A program made the translations under genes and the position numbers. The notes below the pieces were generated by a model that was not told where the DNA came from, ran no database searches, and saw only the letters and a list, made by a program, of their open reading frames with translations. DNA of 64,000 nt from JACMJL01 sp963791805 (GTDB lineage Bacteria; Bacillota; Clostridia; Clostridiales; Clostridiaceae): NCBI GenBank assembly GCA_963791805.1, contig CAWBTU010000006.1:930001-994000 (forward strand), written 5' to 3'. This document shows, piece after piece, positions 1 to 9,430 of the stretch; within the stretch, counting starts at the first letter, position 1; every line of letters begins with the position of its first letter.

Positions 1-399
1 CTTGGAACTTCAATAGTAGAAGTTAAGTTAAATGTAGTTGATCCTCAAAATTATGATGTGACAATAAAAGGACAAGTTGCAAACTACTATGCATCAAGTC
101 AAAGCTTCAAGATAGCATCTAGCTCATATCTCGAAACAATTGATACTACAAAAGACGTTACTATTACAAAGAAAGTATCAGTAACAGCATCTCTAGTAGG
201 AGTAGATAATTCATTACTTGGAACTTCAATAGTGGAAGTTAAATTAAATGCTATAGATCCTCAAAATTATAATGTAACAATTAAAGGACAAGTTGCAAAC
301 TATTATGCATCAAGCCAAAGCTTTAAGATTGCATCTAGTACCTATCTTGAGGCAGCTAATGTAGATGTTACAAAAGATGTAGTTGTAGCTCATAAATAG
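1..399 (+). CDS. C-terminal part of a repeat-containing surface protein (5' end outside window)
   Basis: The reading frame is open from base 1 and stops at 399, so the gene begins upstream of the window. The visible 132 residues are two copies of a 73-residue beta-rich repeat (each with the phrases LGTSIVEVKLN and TIKGQVANYYASSQSFKIAS), the second copy ending in a short KDVVVAHK tail. There is no cysteine and no sorting motif. A secreted or cell-wall protein directly follows 45 bases downstream, so a surface role is plausible, but this is inference. I do not recognise the family. Confidence 0.75.
   Translation, partial: LGTSIVEVKLNVVDPQNYDVTIKGQVANYYASSQSFKIASSSYLETIDTTKDVTITKKVSVTASLVGVDNSLLGTSIVEVKLNAIDPQNYNVTIKGQVANYYASSQSFKIASSTYLEAANVDVTKDVVVAHK
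1..399 (+). repeat. 219-bp in-frame tandem repeat
   Basis: Bases 1-219 and 220-399 are two copies, the second incomplete, of one 219-bp unit. Both start with CTTGGAACTTCAATAGT and keep the same codons for long stretches, with mostly synonymous differences. The unit length is a multiple of three and the array probably continues upstream of the window. Confidence 0.9.
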
Positions 400-444
400 T
401 TTTATATAACAATAAATAAAAATATTAAGGAGAGATAAAATAAT

Positions 445-3400
445 ATGGAAAAAAACAAAGTTATACGAGTTTTATCTACAACAGCAATGACTAGTTTAAT
501 GACATTAGCATTGGGTTCTACAGCATATGCTAAGACAACAGATATTTTAACTAAAGATAGTACAACTGGTAAATTGGCTCAATATAGTTATGAAGATTTA
601 AAGAATTCTCTTATGGGGGATAAGGTATTATTCAATGAATTCAAAACTAAAACAGTACAAGCATACAAAGATGATAAAGCTGGATATGTAGATTTCAGTT
701 ATTTAACAAACCAGTATATGAGCATTGGTAAAGCTAACTTTGTATTAGATACAGTTACAGCTGCAACACCAGTTGCAAATGTTATTGTACCTACTGATGC
801 GATAACTCCAAGGGTAGTAAATCAAGATGGAACAATTAAGGATGGAACAGTTATTCACAATGTTCAAACAGTAACAACAGTAACAGTTGACGCTGTTAGC
901 GTTGAAGAAGGAAAAACAGCTACTCCAGTGGTAACAGTAAAAGATCAAGATGGAAATGCTATGACTAGTGGATATGCATTAAGCTATGCCATCACAGCTG
1001 GTACTTCAAGTGTTAATGCCACAACAGGTGTGGTAACAGGTGCAACTTATTCTGCCACTGCAGCTAATAACGTAAATACATTAACAGTAACAGCTACTCC
1101 AACAACAGGAACAGCTATAACAGGAACAGCTACAGCTACTGTAACAGCTGATGTTACTAAACCAACAATTGCAAGTGTAACAGCTATTAATGCTCAGCAG
1201 TTCAAAGTTGTATATAGTGAATCAGTTGACGCTACAGATGCAATTGCATTAGGAAATTACAGTTTATATTCTGGAGCATCAGGAGCGACTTATACTCTTA
1301 ATGCTGCAGCTGGAGCAGGACAAATAAAGAGTACTGCAAAATTACAAGCAGATGGTAAGACAGTTTTAATTACTATTGTAAATACAAAATCTTCAGATCC
1401 ATATACTGTTGGTGGAGACCAATCTGGATTTGCTATGAACGGCTTTACAAACTCAAATTATATTTTGTATGTAAATGGAGTTCATGACAGCGCTTCAACA
1501 CCAAATGCAATAGTTGCAAATTCAAATACTCAGTTTACTGGAACAACAGCTGCTAATACTGTAGCTCCAACTCTTCTTGCAGCATCATATAATACAGGAA
1601 CTGCAAAATTAGCACTTTCATTTGATAATGTTCCTACCTCAGTTGACTTGACAAAAACATCTATAGTTAATGGTACAGGTTCAGTAGTGCTTACAGGAGC
1701 TTCACAGACAGTGTCAGGATTGACAGTTACGATAACATTAACAGCTGCACAAGCTACAGCAGTTGGAGCTCTAGGACAAGGCATTAATGCACAACTTGCT
1801 ATTGGCGGAGTAACTGATGGAACAAATTCAAATGCATTTGCTGAATCAGCTCTTGTTAACACAACATTAATACCTCAGGTAGCAGCAAGTTCATACGATG
1901 AAAGCACTAATAAATTAACAGTCAACCTTAATCAAGCTGTAAAAACATCAAATATTGATGTAACTGGACTTAAGCTTCAGTACAGTACAGATGGAACAAC
2001 TTTCTCAGATTTAACTACATTAAACACAACAGATTACACAGTTAGTCCGCTTGGTACAAGTGCATCGACATTTGTTTATACTCTTGATCAGACTGCAATC
2101 GATGCAATTAGTGCACAAAGAGCAACTGCTAATGTGACTTATAGAATAGGAGTAAATACTAACGCTAACGTTTTACAGACACCAGGTCTAGTTTGGAATA
2201 ATATTTCAGTAGCAGGCTTCCAATATGCGGCTGTAACTTATACAAAAGAAACTGTTGCACCTTCAATAACAGCAGTTAAATTCTATACAACTGCTAGTGC
2301 TTCAACTCCAAGATTTACTGGAGATACAGCAGGTGTAGCTGCAAATCATTTATATATTACATTAGACCAATCTATAAGAGCAGCATCTGTAACTAATGAT
2401 GGAAAATTGGTATTGAGCTATGGTTCTACACCAACTGTTGTATCATTAACTGCAACTGCAGGAAATGTTACAGTAGCAACATTATTAGCTGATGGAAAGA
2501 CACTTGATGTTGCATTTGCTGGAGGAGCAGAAACTGCAAGTATTGCTGCAGGAACTGCAACAGTTCAAATGCTTGCAAGTTCAACTTTGTCAGACGTAAA
2601 TGGAAATAAAGTAGCTGCAGCAACAGCACCAGCAATTGTATATTCAAACAATACAACTTCTGGATCACTTACTGCAACTCAGCTTTCATCAAGACAGATA
2701 AAATTACAACCAGCAGCAGGTGTATATAGTGATGCTTCAATTGCTGCAGCAACTTTCCAAGTATATCAGACAACAAATATCAATAACCAATTCGCTGTAA
2801 CAAAAGCAGAAGGTATTGATACAGATGGTGATGGAATTAAAGATAAATTATATATTACATTATCTTCAAGCACTCCACTTGCAGTAGACGGTGCTTCAGC
2901 AGGATACTATACAGTTAAATGGTCAGGACTTAAGGATCAGAATGGTGTAACTATAGCTGATGGAACAGCAGCATTTGCTAAATTGGCAGCAAATGATTCA
3001 GCAGCACCAACTATTGTACAAGCAAAAACTGTTTTAGCTGATTCAGATAGCAATTCTACAGTATCAGCAGGTGATGTTGTAACATTATTCTTCAATGAAC
3101 CAGTTGTATTACCAGTAAATGCACAGTTAAATACAACTACATGGGGAACTGGTGCTACAGCGGCTTATGGAGATTCAAGTAATATTATTAAGATAACTCT
3201 TGGTTCAACTCCAGGTTTAACACTTGGTGCGTCAGGTACAGCTTTAACTACAGCAAATGTATATGTAGCTGGTCCAGATGCAACAAAAGAAATACTTGAT
3301 GTTGTTGGAACTTCATATGCCCAAGGTGCTGGAACTGATTATGTGAATTACCCAGCATTACAAGGTACTGCTCCTACAATTAGTTCTTCAGTATACTCAG

Positions 3401-4332
3401 ATACAAATGCAGATGGTATATTTAATACAGGTGACAAGATAGTTGTTACATTTAACCAGCCAATAACGGCAAATGCAGCAGCAGTGGCTACACCAACATT
3501 ATTAAATGATGATTTCTTGTTAACTGGTCATAATACAACCTTTAGTAATGTTGCTATAAGCGGATCTACTGCAACTTTAACTATAGGAACTGTAGGAACT
3601 GGAGTATTTGGTGATACAGTAAGAATGCATGGAACTCCAGGCAATGTAAATACAACAAATTCATGGGGAGTAAAAACTGCAGACACAACTGGTAAGGTTA
3701 TGACTTCTTCAGACACAACTGCACCAACAATATTGTCAGCAACTTATTCTGATTTAGGAACTCCTGGTAATAGTAACAAAGACTTAATTACTGTTAAGTT
3801 CAGTGAACCAATCAATGTGGGTACAGTTGCAGCAAATATGGGCGACTTTGTGTTTGTAACTAATACTGGTGTTTTAGCTGATGGATCAACTCCATATCAA
3901 GTGGCATCGGATACAATTGCATTTGTAGTAACTGATGCAACAAATCTTGACCTTACTGCTGGAACAACTCAGATTAGATTAGGTTCAGCATCATCAGCAA
4001 CATTAAAAGACGCAAGCAATAATCCTGTAGTTAGAACAGCAGGTGTTACAATAACAGCAGCTACACAGGATATCGTAGCTCCAGCAGCAGCTGTATTAGC
4101 TAATTTAACTATAGGCACAACATCATTTACTGGAGCTTCATTAGAAGCAGGTTCAACAGTAAAAGTTGTTGCAAATGGTGGAGTAGCTTCAGATGCAGCA
4201 GTAGTTTCAGCAGCAGTAGCTGTAAACGGTACTGTATCAGTAACACCACTAGTAAGTGGTACATCTTATGAAGTATTTGTAATTGATCCATCAGGAAATG
4301 CTTCAGCAGGATTGCATATAACAATGAACTAA
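445..4332 (+). CDS. Large secreted surface (S-layer-like) protein with repeated Ig-like domains
   Basis: This 1295-residue protein has a clear Sec signal peptide: a basic N-terminus, a hydrophobic core and an AYA cleavage site at residues 27-29. After a short helical segment (about residues 30-105) it consists of repeated beta-sandwich modules. Several begin with a phrase such as APTI or KPTI followed by VxFSEPV-type strands, as in SbsA/Big-type Ig-like domains of S-layer proteins. Acidic loops of the form DTDGDGIKD (about residue 793) and DTNADGIFNTGD (about residue 988) look like calcium sites. It is rich in Ala, Thr, Ser and Val, with no cysteine seen. No SLH or LPXTG anchor is visible. 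The start has AAGGAGAG upstream. An abundant surface-layer or adhesin role is inferred from composition and architecture. Confidence 0.8.
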   Translation: MEKNKVIRVLSTTAMTSLMTLALGSTAYAKTTDILTKDSTTGKLAQYSYEDLKNSLMGDKVLFNEFKTKTVQAYKDDKAGYVDFSYLTNQYMSIGKANFVLDTVTAATPVANVIVPTDAITPRVVNQDGTIKDGTVIHNVQTVTTVTVDAVSVEEGKTATPVVTVKDQDGNAMTSGYALSYAITAGTSSVNATTGVVTGATYSATAANNVNTLTVTATPTTGTAITGTATATVTADVTKPTIASVTAINAQQFKVVYSESVDATDAIALGNYSLYSGASGATYTLNAAAGAGQIKSTAKLQADGKTVLITIVNTKSSDPYTVGGDQSGFAMNGFTNSNYILYVNGVHDSASTPNAIVANSNTQFTGTTAANTVAPTLLAASYNTGTAKLALSFDNVPTSVDLTKTSIVNGTGSVVLTGASQTVSGLTVTITLTAAQATAVGALGQGINAQLAIGGVTDGTNSNAFAESALVNTTLIPQVAASSYDESTNKLTVNLNQAVKTSNIDVTGLKLQYSTDGTTFSDLTTLNTTDYTVSPLGTSASTFVYTLDQTAIDAISAQRATANVTYRIGVNTNANVLQTPGLVWNNISVAGFQYAAVTYTKETVAPSITAVKFYTTASASTPRFTGDTAGVAANHLYITLDQSIRAASVTNDGKLVLSYGSTPTVVSLTATAGNVTVATLLADGKTLDVAFAGGAETASIAAGTATVQMLASSTLSDVNGNKVAAATAPAIVYSNNTTSGSLTATQLSSRQIKLQPAAGVYSDASIAAATFQVYQTTNINNQFAVTKAEGIDTDGDGIKDKLYITLSSSTPLAVDGASAGYYTVKWSGLKDQNGVTIADGTAAFAKLAANDSAAPTIVQAKTVLADSDSNSTVSAGDVVTLFFNEPVVLPVNAQLNTTTWGTGATAAYGDSSNIIKITLGSTPGLTLGASGTALTTANVYVAGPDATKEILDVVGTSYAQGAGTDYVNYPALQGTAPTISSSVYSDTNADGIFNTGDKIVVTFNQPITANAAAVATPTLLNDDFLLTGHNTTFSNVAISGSTATLTIGTVGTGVFGDTVRMHGTPGNVNTTNSWGVKTADTTGKVMTSSDTTAPTILSATYSDLGTPGNSNKDLITVKFSEPINVGTVAANMGDFVFVTNTGVLADGSTPYQVASDTIAFVVTDATNLDLTAGTTQIRLGSASSATLKDASNNPVVRTAGVTITAATQDIVAPAAAVLANLTIGTTSFTGASLEAGSTVKVVANGGVASDAAVVSAAVAVNGTVSVTPLVSGTSYEVFVIDPSGNASAGLHITMN

Positions 4333-4438
4333 TTTGAGCAAAATAGCTTAGGCAAGCAGTCACTGAATAGAGATAAAAAACAGTGAAACTAAAAAGGTTG
4401 TTTTAGCAACGTCATGGATATACTATTTATAGATATTG

Positions 4439-4470
4439 AGAAGAACAGTGGTGCTGTTCTTCTCTTTTTT
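4439..4470 (+). terminator. Rho-independent terminator of the surface-protein gene
   Basis: Perfect 10-bp stem AGAAGAACAG / CTGTTCTTCT with a 5-base loop, followed by CTTTTTT. Confidence 0.93.
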
Positions 4471-4793
4471 ATTTAGCTTACATAGCGTATAGTTTTATAG
4501 GTGAAAATCGGATATAGGGTTGGAAGCATAAAATATCGTAATAAAATGATCCAAGAACATAAGAATCTATATTAAATAGGAGGGGTTAGTCCATATCATT
4601 TTAATCTATTAAATTTTTATGCATGATTTTAAAACGGCATCTTTAGAGTTAAATTATCAATTTTAAGCTTTATTAGGTGGGTATAAAAATTATAATAATA
4701 AAGACACTAATAAAGAATATATAATATAAGTCAAAATTAATATGTTTATTGATTTAATTAGCAAAGATAAATAAATTAATCCTGGAGGCAAAA
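4471..4793. other. Gene-free AT-rich intergenic stretch
   Basis: I see no coding frame and no strong hairpin here. AGGAGGGG near 4578-4585 resembles a ribosome site but is not followed by a usable start. The last 100 bases should carry the promoter of the gene at 4794. Confidence 0.5.
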
Positions 4794-5390
4794 ATGGATA
4801 AAAAAAAATTTCGTAAAAAGATGTTCTTAATTATTTCTTCTATAGCAACAATAGTGTTATTAGCAAGTGTAGTAAGTGTAACCTTAATTTCAAATCCTGT
4901 AGAAAATAAAAATCAGACTAGTAATCAAGGAAAAGATAAGTATGGAAAAGTAAATGTATCGGATAAGGTGGTTACAGGTACTGTGATTGTAAAAGATAGT
5001 ACTAATGATGACGATGCAGCAAAGCTTGGTGACAGTTATACAAAAGAGCTACAAAAGAAGTATCCAGATAAGCAGGTGGTAGTGAAGGTTTCTGATAAGC
5101 AGGGATTTGTTACTAATGTAACAGGAAATTATAATCCAAACATAAGTACTGGATCTGTAGCAACAGGAAGCAGTGAACTTCCAAAGGCAACAATAAGAAT
5201 AGGAAAAGGTGTGCTGGATTTTGATAGGCTTATAGTGGTAACACTAGATACACCTAATCCAGAAAGGTATAGTGTTACAGTGCTAAATGAGAAGTTAAAA
5301 TATTTTGCAGATAGAAAAATCTTTCAACAAGTAATTGAAGAGACAGATGAAAATAAAATTAAAAATAATTTAAAAATTGAGTTAACATAA
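4794..5390 (+). CDS. Membrane-anchored extracytoplasmic protein of unknown function
   Basis: This 198-residue protein starts with a very basic stretch (residues 2-9) and one hydrophobic segment (about 10-33), so it is probably anchored by its N-terminus with the rest outside. The exported part is polar, with a Ser/Thr/Asn-rich linker around 105-130 and a C-terminal alpha/beta segment. There is no cysteine or known catalytic motif. A good ribosome site (CTGGAGG) lies 7 bases before the ATG. It stands alone between the surface-protein gene and the L21 operon. I do not recognise the family. Confidence 0.75.
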   Translation: MDKKKFRKKMFLIISSIATIVLLASVVSVTLISNPVENKNQTSNQGKDKYGKVNVSDKVVTGTVIVKDSTNDDDAAKLGDSYTKELQKKYPDKQVVVKVSDKQGFVTNVTGNYNPNISTGSVATGSSELPKATIRIGKGVLDFDRLIVVTLDTPNPERYSVTVLNEKLKYFADRKIFQQVIEETDENKIKNNLKIELT

Positions 5391-5429
5391 TAGTTTAGTA
5401 GCTTTGCGTGTATAGAAAAGGATATTTAC

Positions 5430-5458
5430 TTTACAATTAAAATTATATGTGTTAAAAT
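5430..5458 (+). promoter_or_regulatory. Sigma-A promoter of the rplU operon
   Basis: -35 TTTACA (5430-5435), 17-base spacer, -10 TAAAAT (5453-5458), placed just before the structured leader. Confidence 0.7.
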
Positions 5459-5465
5459 GTCATTT

Positions 5466-5545
5466 GTAGACCGCACAGGTAGGGTTCCCAAATGGTTAAG
5501 AAATTCTTAATCTACCCGTTATGGCGAGACTGGTATTAGGAGGTG
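5466..5545 (+). promoter_or_regulatory. Ribosomal protein L21 leader RNA
   Basis: The stretch between the promoter and rplU contains GACCGCACAGGTAGGG, a short AAGAAATTCTT hairpin and CTACCCGTTATGGCGAGAC. GGTAG / CTACC can pair across the segment. This matches my memory of the Firmicutes L21 leader family, thought to mediate autogenous control of the operon. The ribosome site AGGAGGTG at 5538-5545 closes the leader. Confidence 0.75.
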
Positions 5546-5550
5546 TTTTT

Positions 5551-5862
5551 ATGTACGCAGTAGTAGTTACTGGAGGAAAACAATATAGAGTTCAAGAAGG
5601 AGACGTAATATACGTTGAAAAGCTTGAAGTTGAAGTTGAAACTTCTATAGAATTAACAAATATTCTTGCAGTTTGTAAGGAAGATGGTTTAGTTGTAGGA
5701 AGTCCTGTAGTTGAAGGAGCAAAAGTAGTTGCAAAAGTTCTTGAACAAGGAAAAGCAAAGAAAATTATAGTGTTCAAGTACAAGAGAAAGAAAGATTATA
5801 GAAGAAAACAAGGTCATAGACAACCATTTACAAAGCTACAAATCGAAAAGATTGAAGCTTAA
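5551..5862 (+). CDS. rplU: 50S ribosomal protein L21
   Basis: L21 binds 23S rRNA in the large subunit. The 103-residue length is standard. The N-terminus MYAVVVTGGKQYRV and the C-terminal basic stretch (FKYKRKKDYRRKQGHRQPFTKL) are typical of the family. I chose 5551 because AGGAGGTG sits 5 bases upstream; an in-frame ATG at 5521 lies inside the leader RNA and would add ten non-homologous residues. It is the first gene of rplU-prp-rpmA. Confidence 0.98.
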   Translation: MYAVVVTGGKQYRVQEGDVIYVEKLEVEVETSIELTNILAVCKEDGLVVGSPVVEGAKVVAKVLEQGKAKKIIVFKYKRKKDYRRKQGHRQPFTKLQIEKIEA

Positions 5863-5870
5863 TTAGTGCT

Positions 5871-6197
5871 ATGATTCATGTAAATTTTATAAAAGATTCT
5901 GGTAATCTAGTTTCGTTTGAAGTAAGAGGCCATGCAGATTTTGATGAATATAACAGAGATATCGTGTGTAGTGCAGTTAGTGTTCTAACTTATGCTATTA
6001 TTAATGGTATCACAGATGTTGTTAAGGTTAATGCTAGTTTTGAAGTGAAGGATGGGTTTTCAAAGTTAAGTTTGAAAGGTCAATCTCTTGAAAATATAGA
6101 AAAATGTCAGGTGCTTATGGAAACAATGTTGCTTGGAATTAAAAGTATGGAAATAGAATATGGAAAATATATTATTTTAAAGATGGAGGAGGTGTAA
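5871..6197 (+). CDS. prp: Ribosomal-processing cysteine protease Prp (YsxB)
   Basis: Prp removes the N-terminal extension of ribosomal protein L27 in Firmicutes and related bacteria. This 108-residue protein has the catalytic dyad in its usual setting: His21 in RGHAD and Cys33 in DIVCSAVS. It lies between rplU and rpmA, the conserved place for this gene, and its stop overlaps the rpmA ribosome site. The substrate next door carries the matching cleavage sequence, so enzyme and substrate are both present. Confidence 0.95.
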   Translation: MIHVNFIKDSGNLVSFEVRGHADFDEYNRDIVCSAVSVLTYAIINGITDVVKVNASFEVKDGFSKLSLKGQSLENIEKCQVLMETMLLGIKSMEIEYGKYIILKMEEV

Positions 6198-6201
6198 TAC
6201 T

Positions 6202-6504
6202 ATGTTAGTTATGAACCTTCAGTTATTTGCTCATAAAAAAGGAGTAGGTAGCTCAAGAAATGGTAGAGACAGTGAGTCAAAAAGACTTGGTGTTAAAAGT
6301 GCTGATGGACAATTTGTTCTTGGTGGAAACATATTAGTAAGACAAAGAGGAACTAAAATTCATCCAGGTACTAATGTTGGTAAAGGAAGTGACGACACTC
6401 TCTTTGCTAAAATTGATGGAGTTGTTAGATATGAAAGGCTTGGAAGAGACAAAAAGAAAGCCAGTGTATATCCAATAGATGTGGAAGCAGTAACAGCTGA
6501 GTAG
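6202..6504 (+). CDS. rpmA: 50S ribosomal protein L27 with cleavable N-terminal extension
   Basis: L27 reaches toward the peptidyl-transferase centre. The 100-residue product begins MLVMNLQLFAHKKGVGSS. The segment before AHKKG is the Prp-processed extension, and cleavage is expected after Phe9. The start at 6202 is favoured by GGAGGAGGTG at 6185-6194; ATG 6211 would be too far from it. It is the last gene of the operon and is followed at once by a terminator. Confidence 0.97.
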   Translation: MLVMNLQLFAHKKGVGSSRNGRDSESKRLGVKSADGQFVLGGNILVRQRGTKIHPGTNVGKGSDDTLFAKIDGVVRYERLGRDKKKASVYPIDVEAVTAE

Positions 6505-6509
6505 TCTAG

Positions 6510-6532
6510 GGCACCCGAATGGGTGCCTTTTT
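6510..6532 (+). terminator. Terminator of the rplU-prp-rpmA operon
   Basis: Stem GGCACCC / GGGTGCC with a GAAT loop followed by five T. Confidence 0.95.
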
Positions 6533-6644
6533 AAAATTTAAAAACTGATGATAAAAAAGTTATTTTTGCTAATAATATAAGTATAGAGCGTAAAAACTTA
6601 AGAATTTAAGAAGATAAGAATAAAGAATAGATAGGGTGAAGTTA

Positions 6645-7920
6645 ATGTTTATAGATACAGCTAAAATATTTATAAAATCTGGAGATGGAGGCAATGGCTC
6701 TGTTTCTTTTAGAAGAGAAAAGTATATACCACTAGGTGGTCCAGATGGTGGAGATGGTGGAAATGGTGGAACTGTAATTTTAGTTGCGGATGCAAACATG
6801 ACTACACTTATGGACTTCACTTATACAAGAAAATACATTGCAGGAAGAGGAGTAAATGGATCTGGATCAAAGTGCTATGGTAAAGCAGGAGAAGATCTGT
6901 ACATTAAAGTACCTGTTGGCACAATAGTTCGAGATGTAGAAACAGATAAGATAATGGTAGACCTTGCACATGCTGATGACACTTTTGTAATTGCAAGAGG
7001 GGGTAAGGGCGGCAAAGGAAATGCTAAGTTTTGCACACCTACTAGACAGGCACCGAATTTTGCAGAACCTGGTATGCCAGGAGAAGAACGATGGATTAAA
7101 CTTGAGTTAAAACTACTTGCAGATGTAGGATTACTTGGATTTCCCTAATGTAGGAAAGTCTACTCTTTTATCTGTAGTTTCCAAAGCAAAACCTAAGATA
7201 GCTGATTATCATTTTACAACTCTACATCCTAATTTGGGAGTGGTAGGTTTACCAGGAATTCAAAGCTTTGTTATGGCAGATATACCTGGAATAATAGAAG
7301 GTGCTGCAGAAGGAGTCGGTCTTGGTCTACAGTTTTTAAGACATATAGAAAGAACAAGATTGTTAATTCATGTAGTTGATATTTCGGGCATTGAGGGAAG
7401 AAATCCAATTGAAGATTTTGATAAAATAAATGAAGAACTTAAGAAATATAGTGTAAAGCTATGGGATAGACCTCAAATTATCGCTGCAAACAAGAGTGAT
7501 GTTTTGCAAGACGAAGAGGTGTTTGAGAACTTTAAGAAGGCATTAAATGAAAAAGGTTATGATAAGGTTTATAAGATATCTGCAGCTACTAGACAAGGGG
7601 TAGATGATCTTATTAAAGAAGCAGCAAGAGTACTTACAACAATACCTATTGTAGAATTAGAAATAAAGGAAAGCGATAAATTCGTTATAGAAGATAAGCA
7701 TTTTACTTACAGCATACGACAAGAAGAGAATACATTTATTGTTGAAGGAAGTTTTGTTGATAGACTTCTAGCAAGTGTAAATATTAATGAACCAGATTCT
7801 CTAAAGTATTTCCATAAAGTTCTGAAAAACAAAGGTGTTATGGATGAACTTACAGAAATGGGAATACAAGAGGGCGATACTGTAAGAATAGGTGATTTTG
7901 AATTTGATTTTATGCTTTAG
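6645..7920 (+). CDS. obgE: GTPase Obg, interrupted by one apparent frameshift
   Basis: Obg is an essential GTPase of 50S assembly and stress signalling. The glycine-rich Obg fold (from MFIDTAKIFIKSGDGGNGSVSFRREK) is followed by a G domain (GFPNVGKST, ADIPGIIEGA, NKSD) and a C-terminal OCT domain. The frame breaks in the Walker A motif near 7141-7145, where TTTCCCTAAT replaces the expected TTTCCTAAT. Removing one C gives a continuous 424-residue protein, the normal length. Both halves are otherwise fully conserved, so a sequencing error is the simplest reading. The start at 6645 has AGGGTGA upstream and matches the family; the GTG at 6636 is inside that ribosome site. Confidence 0.93.
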
Positions 7921-7931
7921 GAGGAAATTTA

Positions 7932-8219
7932 ATGATAACTAGTAAACAAAGAAGCCATCTTAGGGGGATGGCCAATAAAATCCCTACAATTTTTCAGCTT
8001 GGAAAAGAAGGAATAAGTAGAAATTTTTTAAAACAAATTGACGATGCACTAGAAGCAAGAGAGCTAATAAAAGTAAATGTTTTAGAAAATAGTGGCTTTA
8101 CAGCAAGAGAAGCATCAGACCAAATATGTATAGAGTTAAAATGCGAAGGTGTTCAAGCGATTGGAAGTAAGTTCGTTATATATAGAAGATCGAAAGATAA
8201 GCCTAAGATAGAAATATAA
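7932..8219 (+). CDS. yhbY: CRM-domain RNA-binding protein YhbY
   Basis: This 95-residue single-domain CRM protein associates with pre-50S ribosomal particles. It shows the family opening ITSKQRSHLRGMANKI and the GKEGIS loop, then VQAIGSKFVIYRRS near the C-terminus. It lies 11 bases after obgE with GGAGG before its start, in the common clostridial order obgE-yhbY-nadD-yqeK. Confidence 0.94.
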   Translation: MITSKQRSHLRGMANKIPTIFQLGKEGISRNFLKQIDDALEARELIKVNVLENSGFTAREASDQICIELKCEGVQAIGSKFVIYRRSKDKPKIEI

Positions 8220-8226
8220 TAAGCAA

Positions 8227-8856
8227 ATGATAAAATCAAGAAAAGCTATTTTTGGTGGAACCTTTGATCCTATACATAATGGACACTTGTATTTAGCCAA
8301 TGAAGCAATTAAATTGTTAAATCTGGACAAGTTGATTTTTGTACCATCAGGGAACCCTCCACATAAAGCAAATAATGTAGTATCAAATGCACAAATAAGA
8401 TACGAACTAGTAAAAGAGGCTATCAGTACTCATAAGGGTTTTGAAGTAAGTTCATATGAAGTTAATAAAACTGAGTATAGCTATACTTATAAAACCCTTC
8501 AGTATTTCAATAAGCTAGAAAGTGAAACTGAGTGGTTTTTTTTAATAGGTTCAGATTGTTTGTTTGAACTGCATTTGTGGAAAAATGTGGATGAGATTTT
8601 GAAGTTATGTAATCTAGTAGTATTTAATAGACCTGGCTACACTGAGAAAGAGATTTATCAAAAAAAGATTGAAATTGAGAAAGAGTATAGAAAAGAAATT
8701 TTTCTTCTTAATATTAAACCATTAGATATATCCTCAAGTATGGTAAGAGCATTAGTCATTAAAAATGAGGATATAGAAGAATTAGTACCTAAAAATGTTA
8801 ACATAGCAATTAAAAAACTACATTTATATAAAGAGGGGTATTTTCATGTGGAATGA
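8227..8856 (+). CDS. nadD: Nicotinate-nucleotide adenylyltransferase
   Basis: NadD transfers AMP from ATP to nicotinate mononucleotide in NAD synthesis. The 209-residue protein has the nucleotidyltransferase motif GGTFDPIHNGHL at residues 9-20 and the C-terminal ISSSMVR motif (about residues 168-174). It starts 7 bases after yhbY without a strong ribosome site, suggesting translational coupling, and its end overlaps yqeK by 11 bases. Confidence 0.96.
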   Translation: MIKSRKAIFGGTFDPIHNGHLYLANEAIKLLNLDKLIFVPSGNPPHKANNVVSNAQIRYELVKEAISTHKGFEVSSYEVNKTEYSYTYKTLQYFNKLESETEWFFLIGSDCLFELHLWKNVDEILKLCNLVVFNRPGYTEKEIYQKKIEIEKEYRKEIFLLNIKPLDISSSMVRALVIKNEDIEELVPKNVNIAIKKLHLYKEGYFHVE

Positions 8857-9430
8857 AGTGGAAATTGAAAAATATCTTAAAAAAAATCTAAAACCAGATA
8901 GGTATGCTCATAGTTTGAGAGTAAGCGATGCAGCAATCAGGTTAGCAAAACAATATAAAGTAGATGAATATAAAGCATGTATTGCAGGTTTAGCTCATGA
9001 TTGTGGTAAAAATCTTTCTGATAAAGAAATCATAAGAACGTTAAAAGAAGAAAATGTTAAAATATCTGAAATAGGTATTAATAACCCCCAAATCATGCAT
9101 GGATATGTAAGTGCAATAATTGCAAAGAACAATTTTGATATAGAGGATCAAGACATATTAAATGCAGTGGCCTATCATACAACTGGTAGGAAAGGAATGT
9201 CGCTATTGGAGAAGATAATTTATCTAGCTGATTATATTGAATTTGGCAGGGACTTTCCTGGGGTTGATGGGCTAAGAGAACAGGCTTCAAAAAATCTAGA
9301 TAAGGCCTTAATAATGGCTTTTAATAGTACAATTAATTATGTACTTAAGAGGGGAATGCTTTTGCATATAGACACAGTGAAAGCTAGAAATGAGCTAATT
9401 ATAAAAAACGATTTTCAGGAGGAAAGTTAA
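8846..9430 (+). CDS. yqeK: HD-domain nucleotide hydrolase YqeK
   Basis: YqeK-family HD proteins hydrolyse diadenosine tetraphosphate symmetrically. The 194-residue sequence has the metal-binding HD signature: RYAHSLRV (about residue 20), GLAHDCGK (about residue 52) and AYHTTG (about residue 110). It overlaps nadD, and its stop overlaps the ATG of ridA. The rsfS (ribosome silencing factor) gene that often follows yqeK in Firmicutes is absent here. Confidence 0.92.
   Translation: MWNEVEIEKYLKKNLKPDRYAHSLRVSDAAIRLAKQYKVDEYKACIAGLAHDCGKNLSDKEIIRTLKEENVKISEIGINNPQIMHGYVSAIIAKNNFDIEDQDILNAVAYHTTGRKGMSLLEKIIYLADYIEFGRDFPGVDGLREQASKNLDKALIMAFNSTINYVLKRGMLLHIDTVKARNELIIKNDFQEES

Noticed and set aside
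745..948. Minus-strand frames inside the surface-protein gene (also 1530-1862, 2468-2668, 3528-3716, 4127-4363)
   Set aside because: Shadows of the repetitive Ala/Thr-rich coding strand; composition is low-complexity and no ribosome sites are present.
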